This document shows positions 6,637-10,546 of a stretch of 10,546 nt of DNA, piece after piece (the stretch's first letter is position 1; the number at the start of each line of letters is the position of its first letter). The stretch is from an uncultured Actinomycetes bacterium (GTDB taxonomy: Bacteria > Actinomycetota > Actinomycetes > Nanopelagicales > Nanopelagicaceae). The stretch spans positions 1 to 10,546 of the forward strand of contig CAIMXQ010000050.1 of assembly GCA_903845465.1 (NCBI GenBank), written 5' to 3'. The notes under the pieces are model-generated. The model was not told the DNA's origin. It saw only the letters and a program-made list of their open reading frames with translations, and did no database searches. A program made the position numbers and the translations under genes.

Positions 6637-7023
6637 GGTCTCCCAGAAGATTGCTGCAATCTCATCGATCTTTGCGATCAAAGTATCTGCAACTGCAACA
6701 TCTTGAGTTCCCTTTGTACCTGCAGCACCTGCAAGCTTTGTCGCCTCGTTGAAGAGTGAGTGCAACTGTGGGTACATCTCGAAGTGTGGAGCCTTGAAGT
6801 AATCAGTCCAGAGAACCCAAAGGTGCTCTTTGACTTGATGTGAACGCTCTTCTTTGATTGCAACTGAGCGTGAACGGAAATCTGCATCTGTATTAGCTGC
6901 ATATTTTTCCATGCAAGCCTTGACTGAGAGCGCCTCAATCTTTGCTTGTGCTGGATCGTAGACACCGCATGGAAGATCGCAGTGTGCGTGAACGGTAATT
7001 TTCGGTGTAAGTATGTTTCTCAT
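6625..7023 (-). CDS. sodN: Nickel superoxide dismutase precursor
   Basis: This enzyme disproportionates superoxide using a single nickel ion in a hexameric four-helix-bundle protein, probably cytoplasmic. The 132-residue precursor has a 13-residue propeptide ending in Ala13, followed by the Ni-hook HCDLPCGVY at 14-22. After cleavage His14 becomes His1 and Cys15 and Cys19 become Cys2 and Cys6, all nickel ligands. The body has the conserved HFEMYPQLHSLFNEATKLAG and GTKGT stretches. The length and the propeptide without signal-peptide character fit the actinobacterial enzyme. The maturation protease gene sodX is divergent, 39 nt away. A TACTCT hexamer 7 nt before the ATG suggests a leaderless mRNA, and a dyad overlaps that hexamer. 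The 3' end converges on the thioesterase gene, and its last codons overlap a terminator hairpin. Confidence 0.98.
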   Translation of the reverse strand: MRNILTPKITVHAHCDLPCGVYDPAQAKIEALSVKACMEKYAANTDADFRSRSVAIKEERSHQVKEHLWVLWTDYFKAPHFEMYPQLHSLFNEATKLAGAAGTKGTQDVAVADTLIAKIDEIAAIFWETKKA

Positions 7024-7024
7024 A

Positions 7025-7046
7025 AGCCCGAGAGTACTGCAGGGCT
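7025..7046. promoter_or_regulatory. Concentric dyad in the sodN-sodX intergenic region, candidate operator
   Basis: AGCCC-N3-AGTACT-N3-GGGCT forms a dyad centred between 7035 and 7036, pairing 8 of 11 positions. It covers the sodN -10 box and almost touches the sodX -10 box. A dimeric regulator bound here could control sodN and possibly sodX. Nickel-responsive Nur controls Ni-SOD in Streptomyces, but I do not recognise a Nur box here, so the binding protein is unknown. Confidence 0.4.
7031..7036 (-). promoter_or_regulatory. Candidate -10 box for leaderless sodN mRNA
   Basis: TACTCT lies 7 nt before the sodN ATG. It sits in the middle of a 22-bp dyad (7025-7046) that could be an operator blocking this promoter. 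Confidence 0.6.
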
Positions 7047-7049
7047 GAA

Positions 7050-7055
7050 TAGAAT
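7050..7055 (+). promoter_or_regulatory. Candidate -10 box for leaderless sodX mRNA
   Basis: TAGAAT lies 7 nt before the sodX ATG, only 13 nt from the divergent sodN -10 box. The two promoters would have overlapping polymerase footprints. Confidence 0.65.
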
Positions 7056-7062
7056 TCGACTC

Positions 7063-7389
7063 ATGGCAAAGTACGCATCAATGGTCATCGAAGGCGATTC
7101 GATGGAGCCTACATACAGCGCCGGAGATTGGTTGATGGGCAGATGGGCAGATTACAAGCTCACTGGCTGGAACAAGGTCAGCTTTGGCGATGTTGTCGTT
7201 GTAGAACGTGATGAACAACCTGGGATCTTCTACGTCAAGCGAATAAGTGAGACACGTGGAATCGGAACTACTAGCGCTGCAATCTATCTTCTGAGCGATA
7301 ATGTTGCTGGAACAGATTCGCGCCAATGGGGCTGGTTAGATATTTCGTGTGTCCGTGCAAAAATTCAATTTAGAATGAAACGTGGTTAG
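7063..7389 (+). CDS. sodX: Nickel-type superoxide dismutase maturation protease (S26 peptidase)
   Basis: SodX is a small signal-peptidase-like serine protease that removes the SodN propeptide to expose the N-terminal His that binds nickel. The 108-residue protein has the S26 boxes: GDSMEPTY with catalytic Ser13, FYVKR with catalytic Lys59, and SDNVAGTDSRQWG as the C-terminal conserved box. No transmembrane segment is visible, unlike ordinary signal peptidase I, which fits a cytoplasmic substrate. The start at 7063 has TAGAAT 7 nt upstream; an in-frame ATG at 6946 would run through the start of sodN and is rejected, and Met7 is a possible shorter start. The gene is divergent from sodN. Its stop overlaps the stop of the convergent HAD gene by 4 nt. 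Confidence 0.95.
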   Translation: MAKYASMVIEGDSMEPTYSAGDWLMGRWADYKLTGWNKVSFGDVVVVERDEQPGIFYVKRISETRGIGTTSAAIYLLSDNVAGTDSRQWGWLDISCVRAKIQFRMKRG

Positions 7390-7413
7390 CGTTTACGCGG
7401 TGTAAACCACGTT
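7379..7413. terminator. Inverted repeat at the sodX/HAD convergent ends, possible terminator
   Basis: AACGTGGTT (7379-7387) pairs with AACCACGTT (7405-7413), a perfect 9-bp stem across the overlapping stop codons of sodX and the HAD gene. A smaller alternative stem GTTTAC/GTAAAC (7391-7396/7402-7407) lies inside. Neither side has a proper T-run, so termination is a guess from position. Confidence 0.4.
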
Positions 7414-8147
7414 CCCACAGCTGCAAGTCTGCTTACTGCAGGGCCCAACAATCGATTGATAAAACGCGCACGACGAAAATCGTGAATTGGCCAACCTTCA
7501 GCCATTGCTCTAATTCGAAGAATTGCATCTGGATTGATTGCACACGGATGGCCAACTGCCTGAAGTAGCGGAACATCATTATGGCTATCGGAGTATGAAT
7601 AACAATTTTTCAAATCGAAACCGTGCTCTTGAGCAAGTTTCTGAATTGCAAGTGCCTTCTCGGTGCCATGCAACAACTTTCCATCGAGGGCACCTGTGTA
7701 GATTCCATTTTCGATGAGAGCCTTACTGCCGAGTGCGCCTGTTAAGCCAAGGCGTTGGGCGATGATGTCTGCCATATCTTGTGGCGCTGCAGTAACAAGC
7801 CAGACTTCTTCACCTTGATCTAAATGTGATTTTGCAATTTCAAATGTTCCCTGCCATAACTTTGGAGAAACGAATTCGTCGTAAATCTCTTCGCCAACCT
7901 TTTTAATATCATCAACGGCATGGCCACCGATAAAATCCGTCGCCGCATTCTGATATTTCTCAATAACTTCTGCCTTTTCAGTGCCAGTCATTCTGAATCT
8001 AATGTTGGCCACAACAAAGCGCGAAATATCAGCTTTGGTGAAGAACCCGCGCTGGTACATGCCTCTTCCGAGAAAGTAGAGAGTTGACCCTCGGACAAGG
8101 GTGTTATCTACATCGAAAAAGGCTGCTCGTTTCGCTGTGAGTGCCAT
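7386..8147 (-). CDS. HAD-superfamily IB phosphatase (SerB-like)
   Basis: The 253-residue protein belongs to HAD subfamily IB, related to phosphoserine phosphatases. Motif I is FDVDNT with nucleophile Asp12 and general acid Asp14. Motif II is Thr119 (LVTAAP), motif III a Lys near 164 (GTEKALAI), and motif IV is SDSHND with Asp187 and Asp191. A helical C1 cap lies between motifs I and II. In actinobacteria such proteins are variously annotated as SerB-like or simply HAD-IB hydrolases, so the substrate is open. The ATG at 8147 is preceded at 6 nt by TAGGGT, fitting a leaderless start. It is divergent from the histidine phosphatase gene across 51 nt and convergent with sodX, with a 4-nt overlap of stop regions. 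Confidence 0.9.
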   Translation of the reverse strand: MALTAKRAAFFDVDNTLVRGSTLYFLGRGMYQRGFFTKADISRFVVANIRFRMTGTEKAEVIEKYQNAATDFIGGHAVDDIKKVGEEIYDEFVSPKLWQGTFEIAKSHLDQGEEVWLVTAAPQDMADIIAQRLGLTGALGSKALIENGIYTGALDGKLLHGTEKALAIQKLAQEHGFDLKNCYSYSDSHNDVPLLQAVGHPCAINPDAILRIRAMAEGWPIHDFRRARFINRLLGPAVSRLAAVGTWFTPRKR

Positions 8148-8153
8148 GTCACT

Positions 8154-8159
8154 ACCCTA
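8154..8159 (-). promoter_or_regulatory. Candidate -10 box for leaderless HAD phosphatase mRNA
   Basis: TAGGGT lies 6 nt before the ATG at 8147, in the 51-nt gap divergent from the histidine phosphatase gene. No Shine-Dalgarno is present. Confidence 0.55.
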
Positions 8160-8185
8160 TAGATAAGGGCGCTATTTCAACGCTT

Positions 8186-8191
8186 TATGCT
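8186..8191 (+). promoter_or_regulatory. Candidate -10 box for the histidine phosphatase - cytochrome c assembly operon
   Basis: TATGCT lies 7 nt before the ATG at 8199. It contains the earlier in-frame ATG at 8187, which argues that 8187 is not a start codon. It would drive the histidine phosphatase, tlpA, ccdA and resB together. Confidence 0.6.
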
Positions 8192-8198
8192 TAGCGCT

Positions 8199-8819
8199 AT
8201 GACTTCAACTGTCCACGTCGTTCGCCACGGCGAGGTAGAAAATCCCAACAAGATTCTCTACGGTCGCCAAAGTGGATGGCGCTTGTCCAAGCGAGGACAA
8301 GAGATGGCAGATGTAATTGGAGATTGGTCTAAGAGCCTTGATCTTGGTGCACTTCATGTTTCGCCTCTGCAACGTGCGCAAGAGACAGCAGCCCCGATAG
8401 CTCGTGCACATGCACTTGATATTCATACAGATGAACGGTTAATTGAAGCCGCCAATGTATTTGAAGGAAAATCATTTGAACTTGGCAGCGGTGTACTGAA
8501 ACATCCTTCATCGTGGCGTCATCTCTATAACCCGTGGAAACCTTCGTGGGGCGAGCCTTATGAAGAACAAATTTCACGAATGCTCGCAGCGATCTTCGAC
8601 GCCAATAAGGCGGCACAAGGAAAAGATGCGATAGTTGTTTCACATCAGCTCCCAATCTGGATTCTGCGCAGCGCAATTGAAGGACGCAGACTTCTACATG
8701 ATCCCCGTAAACGCGAGTGCACTTTGGCCTCAGTGACTAGCGTTCACTTTGATAACGATGGAATGATTACCGGAACCAGTTACTCCGAACCTGCGAAACA
8801 TTTACTTGCGCCTAAGTAA
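8199..8819 (+). CDS. Histidine phosphatase family protein (phosphoglycerate mutase-like)
   Basis: This 206-residue protein is a branch 1 histidine phosphatase. It shows VVRHGE with Arg9 and catalytic His10, SPLQRAQETA with Arg59, a likely proton-donor Glu83, and VVSHQ with His149. The substrate cannot be told from sequence; general annotation as GpmB-like phosphatase is safest. I chose the second ATG (8199) over the in-frame ATG at 8187. TATGCT (8186-8191) lies exactly 7 nt before 8199, which would make the first ATG part of the -10 box, and MTSTVHVVRHG gives the usual short N-terminus. It is 1 nt upstream of tlpA. From memory, mycobacteria keep a similar gene (Rv0525) directly before the cytochrome c assembly genes, so co-transcription is expected. 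Confidence 0.9.
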   Translation: MTSTVHVVRHGEVENPNKILYGRQSGWRLSKRGQEMADVIGDWSKSLDLGALHVSPLQRAQETAAPIARAHALDIHTDERLIEAANVFEGKSFELGSGVLKHPSSWRHLYNPWKPSWGEPYEEQISRMLAAIFDANKAAQGKDAIVVSHQLPIWILRSAIEGRRLLHDPRKRECTLASVTSVHFDNDGMITGTSYSEPAKHLLAPK

Positions 8820-8820
8820 G

Positions 8821-9357
8821 ATGAAGAAAATAGCCCTCGTACTTGCATCAGTCTTACTTCTTTCAGGCTGTAGCAACGGGGGAGCGTCCAAGGCGCAAGA
8901 GAGCTTTATCGCCGGAAGTGGCGCAGTCACAAAGATTAAGCAATCAGATCGCATCGCAGCTCCTGCAATTTCAGGAATGACACTTCAGGGAACAAAGTTC
9001 ACACTTGCACAAGGAAAAGTTGCAGTCATAAACGTCTGGGCATCATGGTGTTCACCATGCAGAGCAGAAGAGCCAACATTGTCTGCCCTATCTACAAAAT
9101 ATTCCGATGTGCAGTTTGTGGGAATTCTGACTCGAGATAATCCCGTCAATGCAGAAGCATTTACTCGCACACGCAAAACCCCTTACCCAACGCTAATAGA
9201 TGACTCAATTTTGATTGGTTTTAGAAAGTCCCTTCCTGCGAATGCAATTCCAACTACGGTTGTTATAGATAAAAGCGGCAAAGTCGCAGCTCGCATTTCA
9301 GGATCAGTTACCGTCGCCTCCTTGAGCCAACTCATCGAAGAGGTGAGCGCTGAATGA
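8821..9357 (+). CDS. TlpA/ResA-like thioredoxin-fold lipoprotein
   Basis: This is a membrane-anchored thiol-disulfide reductase acting outside the cytoplasmic membrane, expected to reduce the haem-binding cysteines of apocytochrome c. The 178-residue protein has a lipoprotein signal peptide (MKK then a hydrophobic core) and lipobox LSGC, with Cys17 as the lipidated residue. The thioredoxin domain has WCSPC with active-site Cys77 and Cys80, and the cis-proline loop AIPTT with Pro144. The start at 8821 is chosen because it begins the signal peptide; an in-frame TTG at 8806 would add five residues. It lies 1 nt after the histidine phosphatase stop, with no good Shine-Dalgarno or -10, so it depends on the upstream message. 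It overlaps ccdA as ATGA. The role follows from its place before ccdA and resB. Confidence 0.93.
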   Translation: MKKIALVLASVLLLSGCSNGGASKAQESFIAGSGAVTKIKQSDRIAAPAISGMTLQGTKFTLAQGKVAVINVWASWCSPCRAEEPTLSALSTKYSDVQFVGILTRDNPVNAEAFTRTRKTPYPTLIDDSILIGFRKSLPANAIPTTVVIDKSGKVAARISGSVTVASLSQLIEEVSAE

Positions 9358-10079
9358 CAAACTTTGTCGTTAACCACATCATGGACGGTTTTCTTCTGAC
9401 TGCTTTTCCGATTGCTCTCTTTGCAGGACTAATCTCATTTCTATCACCTTGTGTTCTGCCACTTGTACCGGGTTATCTCTCCTTCGCTGCAGGATTTTCT
9501 CAAGCACGTGGCAAGATAGTTTTAGGATCTGCACTCTTTGTTGCCGGTTTTAGCGCACTCTTTATTTCATACGGCGCACTCTTCGGCGAACTTGGTGCCC
9601 GCATTTCAGTTCATGAGGCAGTAATCACTCGTGTCATGGGACTGTTAACTATTCTTATGGGAGTCATCTTTCTCGGAGCATTTCCGATGATGCCAACTCT
9701 TCGTCCAAAGATTTCAACAACAGGTGGGCTCGTTGGTGCACCCATTCTTGGTTTTCTCTTCGGTGTTGGCTGGACACCATGTATCGGCCCAGCACTTGCA
9801 AGTGTGGAGGCTCTCGCATTTCAAGAATCGAGTGCGCTACGTGGCGCAATACTCTCTTTGGGTTACTGCCTTGGTCTTGGACTACCTTTTATTGCAACGG
9901 GTCTCTTCCTTGATAAATCACAATCTCTTCGCAAGATAATGGTGAAGAACGGTGGAAAGATTTCACGTATAGGCGGAGCACTTCTTATTCTGATTGGCAT
10001 TCTTCAACTCACCGGTTTGTGGACCAACCTCATGATTGAGATGCGCAATCTCATCTCTAACTTTGCACCGGTGATTTGA
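9354..10079 (+). CDS. ccdA: Cytochrome c biogenesis protein CcdA
   Basis: CcdA is a polytopic membrane protein that carries reducing equivalents from cytoplasmic thioredoxin across the membrane to TlpA/ResA-type proteins. The 241-residue protein shows about six hydrophobic segments. The two conserved redox cysteines sit in FLSPCVLPLVPGYLSF (Cys33) and GWTPCIGPALAS (Cys143), the hallmark of the family. The start overlaps the tlpA stop (ATGA) and has an AGGTGA Shine-Dalgarno 7 nt upstream (9341-9346). The stop overlaps the resB start by one base (TGATG). It is the minimal DsbD-like core without extra domains. Confidence 0.97.
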   Translation: MTNFVVNHIMDGFLLTAFPIALFAGLISFLSPCVLPLVPGYLSFAAGFSQARGKIVLGSALFVAGFSALFISYGALFGELGARISVHEAVITRVMGLLTILMGVIFLGAFPMMPTLRPKISTTGGLVGAPILGFLFGVGWTPCIGPALASVEALAFQESSALRGAILSLGYCLGLGLPFIATGLFLDKSQSLRKIMVKNGGKISRIGGALLILIGILQLTGLWTNLMIEMRNLISNFAPVI

Positions 10080-10546
10080 TGAGCCAAGAAATAGAAATTC
10101 CAGAGTTAGGGTTCTTAGGGCTAGCGCGCTATGCCTGGCGTCAATTAACAAGTATGCGCACCGCGCTTATTCTCTTGATGCTGATGGGGGTTGCTGCAAT
10201 TCCGGGGTCTCTTATCCCACAACGGATAACAAATCCGATGGCAGTTCGTGATTTCATTACACAAAACCCAGCTCTTTCCCTCTGGTATGACCGGCTTTCA
10301 CTCTTTGATGTATATGGATCACCGTGGTTTAGCGCAATCTATATCTTGCTCTTTATCTCATTGATTGGTTGCGTTCTTCCACGAAGTTTCGAGCATTACA
10401 AAGCAATGCGCGCACAACCGCCTGCAACACCAAGGAATCTTGCGCGCTTAGAGGATTATCAAAAGTTTGCTGCAGATGCACAAGTACTAGATCGTGCAGC
10501 CGTATGGTTCAAGAAGAATCGTTTTCGAGTTCTGAGCGAAGGTCAA
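10079..10546 (+). CDS. resB: Cytochrome c biogenesis protein ResB (Ccs1), C-terminus cut by window edge
   Basis: ResB, with CcsA/ResC, forms the system II cytochrome c synthase that moves haem out and attaches it to apocytochrome. 156 residues are visible, open to the window end. A first membrane segment covers about 26-45 (TSMRTALILLM...AAIPGSLIPQR), followed by FDVYGSPWF and a second segment (AIYILLFISLIGCVLPR, about 86-101), all typical of ResB. Most of the extracytoplasmic domain and the last membrane segment are outside the window. The ATG at 10079 overlaps the ccdA stop by 1 nt, with GGTGA 4 nt upstream. The partner ccsA/resC gene would be expected just to the right. Confidence 0.95.
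   Translation, partial: MSQEIEIPELGFLGLARYAWRQLTSMRTALILLMLMGVAAIPGSLIPQRITNPMAVRDFITQNPALSLWYDRLSLFDVYGSPWFSAIYILLFISLIGCVLPRSFEHYKAMRAQPPATPRNLARLEDYQKFAADAQVLDRAAVWFKKNRFRVLSEGQ

Noticed and set aside
6946..7062. Upstream in-frame start for sodX
   Set aside because: It would run through the antisense start of sodN and its promoter; homology to S26 peptidases begins just after 7063.
7169..7194. GGAAC-N18-GTT, matching the SigR promoter pattern, on the + strand
   Set aside because: It lies inside sodX with no gene start shortly downstream on that strand; GGAAC-N18-GTT is short enough to occur by chance.
8187..8198. First in-frame ATG of the histidine phosphatase
   Set aside because: It lies inside the TATGCT -10 box, which is correctly spaced for the ATG at 8199.
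8169..8200. Direct repeat GCGCTAT (8169-8175 and 8194-8200) before the histidine phosphatase
   Set aside because: Only 7 bases, two copies, and the second copy overlaps the start codon; too little to call an operator.
8806..8820. TTG start for the TlpA-like protein
   Set aside because: The ATG at 8821 gives a standard lipoprotein signal peptide; the TTG form adds MRLSK and overlaps the preceding gene.

Overview
The window looks like a chromosomal core region of a small-genome actinobacterium. Base composition is moderate (mid-40s % GC by eye, not computed), genes are packed almost end to end, and the gene set is typically actinobacterial: sigma-R/RsrA, nickel superoxide dismutase with its SodX protease, HisN-type histidinol-phosphatase, and the system II cytochrome c assembly genes. 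Low GC, very short intergenic gaps and Ni-SOD together suggest a free-living aquatic lineage such as the acI/Nanopelagicales group. That placement is an inference, not something the sequence proves. From memory, the neighbourhood aroA - rsgA - SRAP - sigH/sigR - anti-sigma resembles the mycobacterial Rv322x region and the Streptomyces sigR region. The histidine phosphatase - tlpA - ccdA - resB order resembles mycobacterial Rv0525-Rv0528.

Layout. 1-4377 is a leftward operon-like block: aroA, rsgA, hisN and a copper P-type ATPase that runs off the left edge. 4420-6591 runs rightward: a SRAP (HMCES/YedK) protein, sigR, rsrA and a hotdog-fold thioesterase. sodN (leftward) and sodX (rightward) follow as a divergent pair sharing 39 nt. 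Next is a HAD-IB phosphatase (leftward), divergent from a rightward block of histidine phosphatase, tlpA/resA-like lipoprotein, ccdA and resB, the last cut by the right edge. There is no stretch of more than 300 bases without a gene. I see no tRNA, rRNA, CRISPR array, transposon or prophage signal.

How the genes work together. Several genes concern thiol redox and oxidative stress: sigR/rsrA sense disulfide stress, sodN/sodX make and mature a superoxide dismutase, and tlpA/ccdA/resB deliver reductant and haem handling outside the membrane for c-type cytochromes. SRAP protects abasic DNA sites. The leftward block is housekeeping (shikimate pathway, ribosome assembly, histidine synthesis) plus copper export.

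The most striking pattern is regulatory. Ten of fifteen gene starts have a TANNNT hexamer exactly 6 or 7 nt before the ATG, which is the geometry of a leaderless mRNA. Four of the other five start codons (copA, rsrA, ccdA, resB), all inside operons, have Shine-Dalgarno-like sequences instead. Two of the hexamers start on the stop codon of the preceding gene. I did not find an unknown multi-gene system. The best leads are this start-site pattern, a concentric dyad over the sodN -10 box, an extended RsrA tail and a terminator with competing stems.
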